DNA of 64,000 bases from Saccharothrix sp. NRRL B-16348 (GTDB lineage Bacteria; Actinomycetota; Actinomycetes; Mycobacteriales; Pseudonocardiaceae). The notes beneath the pieces were generated by a model. It ran no database searches. It was not told the origin of the DNA and saw nothing but the letters and a program-made list of their open reading frames with translations. This document shows, piece by piece, positions 51,430 to 59,908 of this stretch. Every line of letters begins with the position of its first letter. The stretch's first letter is position 1. The translations under genes and the position numbers were made by a program. Location of the stretch: NCBI RefSeq assembly GCF_001280085.1, contig NZ_LGED01000194.1, forward strand, positions 124,001 to 188,000, written 5' to 3'.

Positions 51430-53351
51430 CGGCGCAGCTCCAGCACCGCGACGCCCTCGGGGGTGAAGCCGAACACCTGCCCGTAGAACGACAGCTCGGC
51501 CTCCAGCGCGGCCACGATCGTCTCGGCCTTGCGGAACCCGTGCTGCTCGCCCTCGAACGTGAGGTAGGCGTGCGGGATGCCGGTGCCGTCCAGCGCCGAG
51601 GCGAACCGGTCGGCCTGCTCGGGCGGGCAGATCTCGTCCTCCAGGCCCTGCAGCAGCAGCACGGGCCCGGCCAGCCGGTCGACCCGGTGCGACGGCGACC
51701 GTTCGGCGTACCGGTCGGTCGCCGCGGGCCACGGCCCGACCAGGCCCTCGACGTACCGGGACTCGAAGTCGTGGGTCTCGCCGCCGTCGCCGGTCCAGCC
51801 GGCCAGGTCGAGGATGGGGAACGCGACCATGCCGCACCGGTAGGTCTTCACCGAGGTCAGCGACGCGGCGGAGGTCCAGCCTCCGGCGCTGCCGCCGCGG
51901 ATGGCGAGCCGGTCGCCGTCGGCGGTGCCCTCGTCGGCCAACGCCTGGGCGACGGCGGCGCAGTCGTTGACGTCGACCACGCCCCACTGCTCGCGCAGCC
52001 GTTCGCGGAACGCCCGCCCGTAGCCGGTGGAGCCGCCGTAGTTGACCGCGACCACGCCGATGCCGCGGCTGGTCAGGTAGGCCAGCTCGGCGTCGAGCAC
52101 GGGCGCGGAACGGCCGGTGGGCCCGCCGTGGACGTGCACGACGTAGGGCGGTTTCTCGTCGTCGGGCCCGGCGAAGTCGGGGTTGTGCGGCGGGTAGACG
52201 TAGGCGGGCACGTCGCCGTCCGGCCCGCGGAACACGCGTTCCTCGGGCACCGGCAGGTAGTCGGCCGGCAACGGCGACTCGCCGGACGTGTGCTCGGTGA
52301 GGACGCCGGTGGACAGGTCCAGCGACACCACGGCGGACTCGGCGAGCGGTCCGGAGGCGCCGCTGACGACCACGCCGTCGTGCACGGCGAGGTGCGCGTG
52401 CCAGACGGGCAGGTCCACGTCGACGTCGGTGACGGTGCCGCTGCGCTCGTCGAGCACCGCCAGCGCGCCGGAGCGCAGCACGGCGTGGCGGCCGGGGCCG
52501 ATGGTGGCGAACCAGCGGTTGCCGAGCCGCCACATCGGCCCGCCCAGCTCCGCGGCGACGGGCGCGAGGTTGGTGCGGGTGCCGTCCAGGCCGATGCGGA
52601 ACAGGTTCCACCAGCCGTCGGGGTCGGTCAGCGCCAGCAGCGTGGGTTCCCCGGCGGATGCCTCCCACTCGACCTGGCACACGGCCTCGGTCTCGCCGCC
52701 GGCCAGCACGCGGTAGTCGGAGGAGCCGACCTCGGCGACGCACAGCTCGGTGCCGTCCCACGGCATGCGGGGGTGGTCCCAGCCGATCCACGCGTAGTGG
52801 CGGCCGTCGGGCGAGAGCCGGGGTCCGGTCATGAAGTGGTGGCTGGCGGCGAGCACGCGCGGCGGTGAGCCGTCCAGCGGCAGCGCGACCAGGTCGCGGC
52901 GCACGTCGGTGCGCGCGTCGCCGGTCACGGTCTCGCGCACGCACCACACCTCGGCGTGGCCGGGCCCGGCGGTGAGGTCGGCGTAGCGGTGGCCGTGCCG
53001 GCGCTCGGGTTCGGGGCTGAGCGGGACGGGCCGCGGGTCGTCGGGGTCGAACAGGTAGACGCGCTGGTCGTCCCAGTTGGTGAACGCCACGCGCGTCCCC
53101 TCGGGGGTGTCCAGCACGACCCACGGCCGGCCGCCGTACTCGTGGACGCGGTTGCGCGCGTTCCACGGCGGGGGCAGCAGGTCCTGGCCGTCGCGCACCA
53201 GCGCGACCCGGCCGCCCTCGGCGGGTCGTCCCTCGGCCCACCAGGGACGACCGTCGTGCAGGTCGACCCAGTGCAGGCCCCCACCGGCCGCGGCGGCGTC
53301 GGCCGCGTCGATGGGCGATGTCCACGTTCCGTACGGCGCGATCGTCACCAC
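51426..53351 (-). CDS. S9-family prolyl oligopeptidase-like peptidase
   Basis: A 641-residue protein: seven-bladed beta propeller (about 1-390), then an alpha/beta hydrolase domain. Active site: Ser in RGGSAGGWTSA (near residue 490), Asp in LEDEICPPEQ, His in GEQHGFRK. YGGSTGYGRAFRERL is a typical S9C/dipeptidyl-aminopeptidase/acylaminoacyl-peptidase motif. No signal peptide, so cytosolic peptide degradation is likely. Divergent from DUF3090; the 128-base gap shows TAGGGT (53465-53470) as a possible -10 for the latter. Confidence 0.9.
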   Translation of the reverse strand: MVTIAPYGTWTSPIDAADAAAAGGGLHWVDLHDGRPWWAEGRPAEGGRVALVRDGQDLLPPPWNARNRVHEYGGRPWVVLDTPEGTRVAFTNWDDQRVYLFDPDDPRPVPLSPEPERRHGHRYADLTAGPGHAEVWCVRETVTGDARTDVRRDLVALPLDGSPPRVLAASHHFMTGPRLSPDGRHYAWIGWDHPRMPWDGTELCVAEVGSSDYRVLAGGETEAVCQVEWEASAGEPTLLALTDPDGWWNLFRIGLDGTRTNLAPVAAELGGPMWRLGNRWFATIGPGRHAVLRSGALAVLDERSGTVTDVDVDLPVWHAHLAVHDGVVVSGASGPLAESAVVSLDLSTGVLTEHTSGESPLPADYLPVPEERVFRGPDGDVPAYVYPPHNPDFAGPDDEKPPYVVHVHGGPTGRSAPVLDAELAYLTSRGIGVVAVNYGGSTGYGRAFRERLREQWGVVDVNDCAAVAQALADEGTADGDRLAIRGGSAGGWTSAASLTSVKTYRCGMVAFPILDLAGWTGDGGETHDFESRYVEGLVGPWPAATDRYAERSPSHRVDRLAGPVLLLQGLEDEICPPEQADRFASALDGTGIPHAYLTFEGEQHGFRKAETIVAALEAELSFYGQVFGFTPEGVAVLELRR

Positions 53352-53479
53352 GCGGCGACCTTATCCGGGCGCGCGGCGGCCGGTCAGCGCCGATCGACCG
53401 GGAGTCGTGTTCGCCAGTCGTGGAAAAGCACGGGGCAGGGCTGCCGATCTTGCTCGCGTGGCCTAGGGTCGTCGTTGTC

Positions 53480-54046
53480 ATGGCACGGGTCATCCACGTA
53501 TTCCGCCAGCCCGACCGGTTCGTCGCCGGCACAGTCGGGCAGCCTGGCGAGCGCACGTTCTACCTGCAGGCCTCCGAGGAGGCCCGGCTGGTCAGCGTGG
53601 CGCTGGAGAAGCAACAGGTCGCCGTACTCGCCGAGCGCATCGGCTCGCTGTTGGAGGAGGTGCACCGGCGGTTCGGCGCGGAAGTGCCCGAACTGGTCCC
53701 CGAGGACCTCCGGGACACCGAACCCTTGGCGGTGCCGGTCGAGGAGGAGTTCAAGGTCGGCACGATGGGGCTGGGCTGGGACGCCGAGTCCCGCGCGGTG
53801 GTCATCGAACTGCTCGCGATCACCGAGGAGGAGGTCGACGAGGCGGTGGTGCTCGACGACACCGAGGAGGGTCCGGACGCGGTGCGGGTGTTCCTGAGCC
53901 CGGTGGAGGCGCGGGCGTTCGCCGAGCGCGCGGAACGGGTGGTGCGGGCGGGCCGCAAGCCGTGTCCGCTGTGCGCCGAGCCGCTCGACCCCGAGGGGCA
54001 CGTCTGTCCGCGGCAGAACGGCTACCGTCGTTCGGACGAGGGCTGA
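53480..54046 (+). CDS. DUF3090 family protein
   Basis: A 188-residue conserved actinobacterial protein of unknown function. It starts with ARVIHVFRQPDRFVAGTVGQPG and ends with a zinc ribbon CPLCAEPLDPEGHVCPRQNGYRR. DUF3090 genes travel with a kinase-fold SCO1664 gene, as here. Acidic middle region (EEEFKVGTMGLGWD). ATG with no strong ribosome binding site. Confidence 0.92.
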   Translation: MARVIHVFRQPDRFVAGTVGQPGERTFYLQASEEARLVSVALEKQQVAVLAERIGSLLEEVHRRFGAEVPELVPEDLRDTEPLAVPVEEEFKVGTMGLGWDAESRAVVIELLAITEEEVDEAVVLDDTEEGPDAVRVFLSPVEARAFAERAERVVRAGRKPCPLCAEPLDPEGHVCPRQNGYRRSDEG

Positions 54047-54054
54047 GCGCGGCG

Positions 54055-54849
54055 GTGGGTCCGGCGGACGACGGGGTGCTCGACCTGCTGCGGCGTGGCC
54101 GCATCGACGTCGAGGGCAGGCTGGTGGACGCGTCGAACGCGACGTTGTTCTGCAAGATCAGCCTGGACGGCGTGACGGCGCAGTGCGTGTACAAGCCGGT
54201 GCGCGGCGAGCGGCCGTTGTGGGACTTCCCGGACGGGACGCTGGCGGGCCGCGAGGTGGCCACGTACCTGGTGTCGGAGGCGGCGGGGGTGCACGTGGTG
54301 CCGCCGACGGTGCTGCGGGAGGGTCCGTTCGGGTCGGGCATGGTGCAGTTGTGGGTGGAGACCCGCGAGGACGACGACCTGGTGGACATCGTGCCGGTGG
54401 CCGAGGTGCGGCCGGGGTGGCGTTCGGTGTTGCGGGCGCACGACCGGTACGGGGAGCCTGCGGTGCTGGTGCACGCCGACCACCCGCGGGTGCGGTTGAT
54501 GGCGGCGTTCGACGTGGTGGTGAACAACGCCGACCGCAAGGGTGGTCACGTGCTGCACGCGCTCGACGGCGCGGTGTACGGGGTGGACCACGGGATCTGC
54601 CTGCACAGCGACGACAAGCTGCGCACGGTGTTGTGGGGTTGGTTGGGCGAGGAGCTGGCCGCGGAGGCGGTCGAGGCGCTGCGTCGGCTGCGGTCGCGGC
54701 TGGACGGCGGGTTGTCGGAGCGGCTGCACGAGCACCTGACGCGCGCGGAGGTGCGGGCGTTGACCGAGCGGGTGGAGAAGCTGCTGGCGGCGGGGGTGTA
54801 CCCGGCGCCGTCCGACGACTGGCCGGCGATCCCCTGGCCCGCGTTCTGA
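54055..54849 (+). CDS. SCO1664-family protein (PI3/4-kinase-like fold)
   Basis: A 264-residue conserved protein. FCKISLDGVTAQCVYKPVRGERPLWDFP contains the ATP-site Lys; FDVVVNNADRKGGHVLHA and VYGVDHGICLH correspond to catalytic and metal-binding loops of the PI3/4-kinase-like fold. Real substrate unknown. GTG 54055 is chosen; a CTG overlapping the DUF3090 stop is a less likely start. Operon with DUF3090. Confidence 0.87.
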   Translation: MGPADDGVLDLLRRGRIDVEGRLVDASNATLFCKISLDGVTAQCVYKPVRGERPLWDFPDGTLAGREVATYLVSEAAGVHVVPPTVLREGPFGSGMVQLWVETREDDDLVDIVPVAEVRPGWRSVLRAHDRYGEPAVLVHADHPRVRLMAAFDVVVNNADRKGGHVLHALDGAVYGVDHGICLHSDDKLRTVLWGWLGEELAAEAVEALRRLRSRLDGGLSERLHEHLTRAEVRALTERVEKLLAAGVYPAPSDDWPAIPWPAF

Positions 54850-54926
54850 CCGGTCCGCCCGGCCGGTCGCCCGACGGGGGTCGGGGGATCTTCTGACGGC
54901 CCGGTCGCGTGTTGTCTACTTGCCGC

Positions 54927-55400
54927 GTGGGCGTCGAACTGCGCGAGGTGACCGCTGCCGACGTGCTGCTGTTCTTCGAGCACCAGCGCGATCCGGAGGC
55001 GGTGCGGATGGCCGCGTTCACCTCGGCGGACCCGTCGGACCGGGCGGCGTTCCTGGTGCGGTGGGCGCGGATCCTGGCCGACGACTCGGTGGTGGCGCGG
55101 ACGGTGGTGTTCGACGGCGAGGTGGTCGGCCACGTGGGCAGGTTCACCCGGTTCGGTGAGCCGGAGGTGACGTGCTGGATCGACCGCGAGCACTGGGGCA
55201 AGGGGTTGGCGACGGCGGCGTTGGAGCTGTTGCTGCGGGACGAGCCGCGGCGCCCGCTGTTCGCGCGGGCGGCGGTGGACAACCTGGGGTCGCTGCGGGT
55301 GTTGGCGAAGTGCGGGTTCGTGGCGGTCGGCGAGGACGTGGGGTTCGCCGCGGGGCGTGGTGAGGACGTGGAGGAGTTCATCTTGAGGTTGGACGGCTGA
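54927..55400 (+). CDS. GNAT-family N-acetyltransferase (RimJ-like)
   Basis: A 157-residue GNAT of the Acetyltransf_3 type: N-terminal VELREVTAADVLLFFEHQRDP, motif A CWIDREHWGKGLATAALELLL, motif B AAVDNLGSLRVLAKCGFVAVG. Likely acetylates an amine or protein N-terminus; substrate unknown. GTG 54927 begins the domain. Its stop overlaps the next start (TGATG). Confidence 0.88.
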   Translation: MGVELREVTAADVLLFFEHQRDPEAVRMAAFTSADPSDRAAFLVRWARILADDSVVARTVVFDGEVVGHVGRFTRFGEPEVTCWIDREHWGKGLATAALELLLRDEPRRPLFARAAVDNLGSLRVLAKCGFVAVGEDVGFAAGRGEDVEEFILRLDG

Positions 55401-56164
55401 TGGGGTCGTTGGAGGAGCGCATGACGCGGCGCTTCGGCCTGGGTGTGCGGTCGTGGCTTGACGGTCTGGACGCGCTGGTGGCGGGGTTGTGCCGGGACTG
55501 GGGCCTGGAGGTGGTGCGGCCGTTCTCCGGGGGCACGTCGCACACGTTGTGGTGCACGCGTGACGGCGAGCCGGTGGTGGTGAAGGTGACGCCGGAGCCG
55601 GCGATCGCGGCGCAGGAGCTGGCGGCGCTGCGTGCGTGAGAGCCGTCGCCGCGGATGGTGCGGGTGCTGGCGGCGGATCCCGCGCGGGGCGCGCTGCTGC
55701 TGGAGGGCCTGACGCCGGGCACCCCCGCGGCGTCGGACGATCCCGGGTTGGCCGAGGTGCTGAACGCGCTGCACATCCCGCCGCGGGACGGGTTCCCGCC
55801 GTTGAGCGAACGGGTGGACTTCGTCTTCGGCGTGCTGCGCCGGCGGCACCCCGGCGACCACGACCGGGCGCACGCGCGGGCGGCGGAGCTGGCCCGTGAC
55901 CGGGTGGCGGCGACGCTGCTGCACGGCGACCTGCACTTCGGCAACGTGCTGGACGCGGGCGGGCGGGGGCTGGTGGCGATCGACCCGCGGCCGTGCGTGG
56001 GCGACCCGGCGTCCGACGCGGTGGACTTCGCCTACGCCTCGCCGGACCTGCGGGACGGCATCGAGCGCTGGTCGGCGGTGGTGGACGGGGACCGGTTGGC
56101 GGCGTGGTGCGAGGTGTTCGCGGGGTTCTTCCCCGATCACCCGTCGGTCGTCGGCACGGCGTAG
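55400..56164 (+). pseudogene. Aminoglycoside/hydroxyurea phosphotransferase-like gene with in-frame TGA
   Basis: One continuous frame of 254 codons interrupted by TGA at 55637-55639. The first part ends AAQELAALRA, then TGA, then EPSPRMVRVLAADPARGALLLEG. In this family the position is normally Trp (ALRAWEPSPRMVR-like), so a single TGG-to-TGA change explains the break. Downstream, LLHGDLHFGNVLDAG (catalytic loop) and IDPRPCVGDPASDAVDFAY are intact, as in APH(6)-type streptomycin kinases. A recent nonsense mutation, sequencing error or readthrough are possible; ATG 55655 could reinitiate a fragment. Confidence 0.8.
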
Positions 56165-56202
56165 CGCCACGCGGCGGCCGCGGGCCGGTAACGTCGCCGG
56201 CC

Positions 56203-57009
56203 GTGCGATCACACGACTACGGCCGCGACGTGCTGTCGGGCCGCAAGCGCAGGACGGTGCCCGAGGTGGTGGCCGAGGTCGGGCTGGTGGCGGAGGACCC
56301 GGCGTCGGGGTTCTGCGGCGCGGTGGTGCGGTTCGAGCACGGGCAGGTGGTGCTGGAGGACCGGCAGGGCAGGCACCGGCTGTTCCCGCTGCGCCCGGCG
56401 GGGTTCCTGGTGGACGGGCAGCCGGTGACGTTGGTGCGGCCCGCGCCCGCGGCGGCGACACCCGCGCGGACGGCGTCGGGGTCGGTGAAGGTCGAGGGGC
56501 TGCGTGCCCGCACGGCCCGCGACAGCCGGATCTGGGTGGAGGGCCTGCACGACGCGGAGCTGGTGGAGCGGGTGTGGGGGCACGACCTGCGCGTGGAGGG
56601 CGTCGTGGTCGAGCCGCTGGACGGGGTGGACGTGCTGGCCGACCGGATCGCGGAGTTCGGCACGGGGCCGGGTCGGCGGCTGGGTGTGCTGGTGGACCAC
56701 CTGGTGGCGGGCAGCAAGGAGTCGCGGCTGGTGTCGGCGATCCGGGACGACGACGTGCTGGTCACCGGCCACCCGTACGTGGACGTGTGGCAGGCGGTGA
56801 AGCCGGCGTCGGTGGGGATCGCGGCGTGGCCGGTGGTGCCGCGGGGCGTGCCGTGGAAGGAGGGTGTGTGCGCCGCCCTGGGCTGGGGCGAGCCCTACGA
56901 GGGGTGGCGTCGGGTGTTGGCGGGGGTGTCGGGGTTCCGGGACCTGGAGACGCCGTTGATCGGCGCGGTGGAGCGGTTGATCGACTTCGTGACGGAGCCG
57001 GCCGCCTGA
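56203..57009 (+). CDS. DUF3097 family protein
   Basis: A 268-residue conserved actinobacterial protein. VRSHDYGRDVLSGRKRRTVPEV is the N-terminal signature; the middle RIWVEGLHDAELVERVWGHDLR begins a TOPRIM-like domain, followed by LVDHLVAGSKESRLV and VTGHPYVDVWQAVKP. A nucleic-acid-related activity is suspected from the TOPRIM-like fold. GTG start; TAACGT ends eight bases upstream. Confidence 0.9.
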   Translation: MRSHDYGRDVLSGRKRRTVPEVVAEVGLVAEDPASGFCGAVVRFEHGQVVLEDRQGRHRLFPLRPAGFLVDGQPVTLVRPAPAAATPARTASGSVKVEGLRARTARDSRIWVEGLHDAELVERVWGHDLRVEGVVVEPLDGVDVLADRIAEFGTGPGRRLGVLVDHLVAGSKESRLVSAIRDDDVLVTGHPYVDVWQAVKPASVGIAAWPVVPRGVPWKEGVCAALGWGEPYEGWRRVLAGVSGFRDLETPLIGAVERLIDFVTEPAA

Positions 57010-57049
57010 AACCCGCCCCGCGTGCCGCCGGAAGTGCGAGGATGGGTGG

Positions 57050-57475
57050 GTGGCCGCGCTGATCTGGTTGATCCTCGGTGTCGTCCTGGTGGCGGCCGAG
57101 CTCCTGTCGGGCGACTTCGTGCTGGTCATGCTGGGTCTGGCCGCGTTCGGCGCGGCGGGCGCGTCCGCGTTGGGCGGGGACGTGGTGGTCAGCGGGATCG
57201 TGTTCGGCCTGGTGTCGCTGGGGCTGGTGGTGGGCGCGCGGCCCGCGATCAGGCGCCGCATGGCGCTGGGGCAGGGCCACAAGTCGGGCGTCGAGGCCCT
57301 GGTGGGCAGCACCGCCGTCGTCGTGTCCACTGTGGACGGGCACGGCGGTAGGGTGCGGATCGGCGGCGACGTGTGGTCGGCGCGGTCGTTGGACCACGAG
57401 ACCATCGAGCCCGGCGCCGAAGTCACTGTTGTCGAGATCTCGGGCGCGACCGCAGTGGTGCTGTCCGGGGCCTGA
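57050..57475 (+). CDS. NfeD-family membrane protein
   Basis: A 141-residue short NfeD: N-terminal hydrophobic hairpins (LIWLILGVVLVAAELL, FVLVMLGLAAFGAAGAS, GIVFGLVSLGLVVGA) and a C-terminal OB-fold domain (GSTAVVVSTVDGHGGRVRIGGDVWSARS). NfeD proteins pair with SPFH/stomatin proteins at membrane microdomains, as with the next gene. GTG start. Confidence 0.92.
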   Translation: MAALIWLILGVVLVAAELLSGDFVLVMLGLAAFGAAGASALGGDVVVSGIVFGLVSLGLVVGARPAIRRRMALGQGHKSGVEALVGSTAVVVSTVDGHGGRVRIGGDVWSARSLDHETIEPGAEVTVVEISGATAVVLSGA

Positions 57476-57491
57476 GTGGAGGCTGGGAGAG

Positions 57492-58712
57492 TTGACCACC
57501 ACGCTGATCGTCATCGCGGTCCTGGTGCTGTTCGTGCTGATAGTCATGGTGAAGTCGGTGCTGGTGATCCCGCAGGCCACGGCCGCGGTGATCGAGCGGC
57601 TGGGCCGGTACCGCACGACCGCCGCGCCGGGGTTGAACATCCTGGTGCCGTTCTTCGACCGGGTGCGGGCGCGGATCGACCTGCGCGAGCAGGTGGTGTC
57701 GTTCCCGCCGCAGCCGGTGATCACCCGGGACAACCTGACGGTGTCGATCGACACCGTCGTCTACTTCCAGGTGACCGATCCGCGGGCGGCGGTGTACGAG
57801 ATCTCGAACTACATCGTGGGTGTGGAGCAGCTGGCGACCACGACGCTGCGCAACCTGGTGGGCGGGATGAGCCTGGAGGAGACGCTGACCTCCCGTGACC
57901 AGATCAACAACCAGTTGCGCGGTGTGCTGGACGAGGCGACGGGCCGGTGGGGCATCCGGGTGGCGCGGGTGGAGTTGAAGGCGGTCGACCCGCCGCCGTC
58001 GATCCGGGACTCGATGGAGAAGCAGATGCGCGCGGACCGGGAGAAGCGCGCGATGATCCTCAACGCGGAGGGCCAGCGGGAAGCGGCGATCAAGTCCGCG
58101 GAGGGTCAGAAGCAGGCGCAGATCCTGTCGGCGGAGGGCGCGAAGCAGGCGGCGATCCTGACCGCGGAGGCCGAGCGGCAGGCGGCGATCCTGCGGGCGC
58201 AGGGCGAGCGGGCGGCCCGGTACCTGCAGGCGCAGGGTCAGGCGAAGGCGATCGAGAAGGTGTTCGCGGCGATCAAGGCGGGCAGGCCGACGCCGGAGGT
58301 GCTGGCCTACCAGTACCTGCAGACGTTGCCGCAGATGGCGCAGGGCGACGCGAACAAGGTGTGGCTGGTGCCGTCGGACTACGGCAAGGCGCTGGAGGGT
58401 TTCGCGAAGATGCTGGGCGCGCCGGGCGAGGACGGCGTGTTCCGCTACGAGCCGCCCGCCTACGAGAAGCCGGTGTCGTCGGCGCCGGAGGAGGACGACC
58501 CGTCGGTGGCGGACTGGTTCGACACGGCGCCGGACCCGGCGGTGGCCGAGGCGGTGCGGGCGGCGGAGGCGGTGGCGCGCAAGGAGGTGCCGGGTCCGTT
58601 GGAGCACAGCCCGGTCGAGCGCGGGGTGGAGCGCGGCACGTTGGGGTCGGGGCCGGTGGCGCGTGAGGTGGGCGGCGGGGAGTCGGAGCCGCCGCGTTCG
58701 CTGCACGAGTGA
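57492..58712 (+). CDS. SPFH/Band 7 (stomatin-like) protein
   Basis: A 406-residue protein: an N-terminal membrane helix (LIVIAVLVLFVLIVMV), SPFH domain (about 25-180; PGLNILVPFFDRVRARIDLREQ), then an 11-residue-periodic coiled coil (AEGQREAAIKS, AEGQKQAQILS, AEGAKQAAILT, AEAERQAAILR) and an acidic disordered C-terminus. Likely scaffolds membrane microdomains with NfeD. TTG 57492 is chosen: GGGAGA precedes it and it begins the membrane helix. Confidence 0.9.
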   Translation: MTTTLIVIAVLVLFVLIVMVKSVLVIPQATAAVIERLGRYRTTAAPGLNILVPFFDRVRARIDLREQVVSFPPQPVITRDNLTVSIDTVVYFQVTDPRAAVYEISNYIVGVEQLATTTLRNLVGGMSLEETLTSRDQINNQLRGVLDEATGRWGIRVARVELKAVDPPPSIRDSMEKQMRADREKRAMILNAEGQREAAIKSAEGQKQAQILSAEGAKQAAILTAEAERQAAILRAQGERAARYLQAQGQAKAIEKVFAAIKAGRPTPEVLAYQYLQTLPQMAQGDANKVWLVPSDYGKALEGFAKMLGAPGEDGVFRYEPPAYEKPVSSAPEEDDPSVADWFDTAPDPAVAEAVRAAEAVARKEVPGPLEHSPVERGVERGTLGSGPVAREVGGGESEPPRSLHE

Positions 58713-58824
58713 CGCCCGGTTGGTGATCTTGGACGCAGTGGTGGGGCGTCGGCGGTGGTCGCCGGCGCCCCTTTCGCGTGGTCGGGGCGGGTGATCGCGT
58801 CGGCGGGCGTCCGGGCGGGGGCTC

Positions 58825-59832
58825 GTGGGGCGGGTCGGTGTGCGGTTGGATGTCGCGGTGGACGCTTTACCGGGTCGTGCGGCGGCCGCGCTGGCCCGTG
58901 TGGACGTGCCGTGGTCGGTGCGGTGGGACGAGTTGGCGTCGGTGGTGGCGGAGCTGTCGGCGTTGGTGCGGGGTGGGCCGGGCGCGCGGGTGGTGGCGCG
59001 GGAGTTGGCCGAGGTGCTGGTGGGCGCGACGCAGGGCGGTGCGCAGCGGGCGGCGTTGGCCGGGTTGGTGGACCGGGTGTTGGACCTGCACGCGGTGGCG
59101 TGCGCGGGCGAGCCGGCCGTGGACGGTCGGGAGTTGGCGGCGTGGTTGTTGTGGTTGCAGACGGGGTTCGCCGAGCCGCCGGAGGTGCGGTTGGCGGCGT
59201 ACGCGTCGGCGTTGGGCGAGGACGGGCTGGAGCGCTACCGGGCTGAGGCGGTGGCGCGGTTCGAGCGGTTGCCGGTGATCGGGTTCGGGGAGACCGGGCG
59301 GTACGACCGGGAGCGGTGGGCGTTGCTGCGGGTGATGGAGGAGTTGGCCGAGCACACCGGTGACGTGGACCTGCAGGTGTTGGTGCTGTCGCGGGACCTG
59401 TCGTCGGGGTGGCACTACCTGCAGGTGGCGACGGTGTTGCGGGACGCGGGCCGGTCGGCGGAGGCGGTGGCGTGGGTGGAGCGGGGTCTGGTGGCGACGG
59501 GCGGTCGTGGCGCGGCGACCCGGCTGGTGGACCTGGGTGTGGACGAGTGCCTGCGCGCGGGGTGGGTGCGGCGGGCGGTGGGGTTGCGGCGGCGGGCGTT
59601 CCTGGCGCACCCGACGTGGGAGTCCTACGCGCGGTTGCGGGCGGTGGCGTCGGCGTCGGGTGCGTGGCCGTCGGTGCGCGAGGAGGTGCTCGGGCAGGTG
59701 GCGTGGGGTGCGGACGACGTGCTGCGGCAGGTGGTGGAGGCGGAGTCGGCCGCGGTGTCGGGTGGCCCGGTGCCGGAGTGGTTGCGGCGGTTGCGGGCGG
59801 AACTGGAGCTGCGGGAGCGTTCCGAGCGTTGA
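58825..59832 (+). CDS. Helical-repeat protein resembling the C-terminal part of SWIM zinc-finger proteins
   Basis: A 335-residue all-helical protein (many Ala/Leu/Val, pairs such as WHYLQVATVLRDAGRSAEAVAWVERGL and WVRRAVGLRRRAFLAHPTWESYARLRAVA). This matches the tail of SWIM-domain proteins of actinobacteria, but the CxC..CxH SWIM zinc motif itself is absent, so it is either a stand-alone or truncated form. GTG 58825. Role unknown. Confidence 0.65.
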   Translation: MGRVGVRLDVAVDALPGRAAAALARVDVPWSVRWDELASVVAELSALVRGGPGARVVARELAEVLVGATQGGAQRAALAGLVDRVLDLHAVACAGEPAVDGRELAAWLLWLQTGFAEPPEVRLAAYASALGEDGLERYRAEAVARFERLPVIGFGETGRYDRERWALLRVMEELAEHTGDVDLQVLVLSRDLSSGWHYLQVATVLRDAGRSAEAVAWVERGLVATGGRGAATRLVDLGVDECLRAGWVRRAVGLRRRAFLAHPTWESYARLRAVASASGAWPSVREEVLGQVAWGADDVLRQVVEAESAAVSGGPVPEWLRRLRAELELRERSER

Positions 59833-59840
59833 ATTCACGC

Positions 59841-59881
59841 GTTCCGACCGTAGGACACGGTCGTTCCGAACGTAGGACACG
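59841..59881. repeat. Two direct repeats between convergent genes
   Basis: GTTCCGACCGTAGGACACG (59841-59859) and GTTCCGAACGTAGGACACG (59863-59881): 19 bases with one mismatch, 22-base period. Located between the stops of the helical protein and the amidase. Possibly a small dispersed intergenic repeat. Confidence 0.7.
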
Positions 59882-59908
59882 CGCGTTGCGGAGGTGGGGC
59901 GCGCGGGG

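Noticed and set aside
54043..54054. CTG start overlapping the DUF3090 stop for the SCO1664 gene
   Set aside because: CTG starts are rare and the conserved region begins after GTG 54055.
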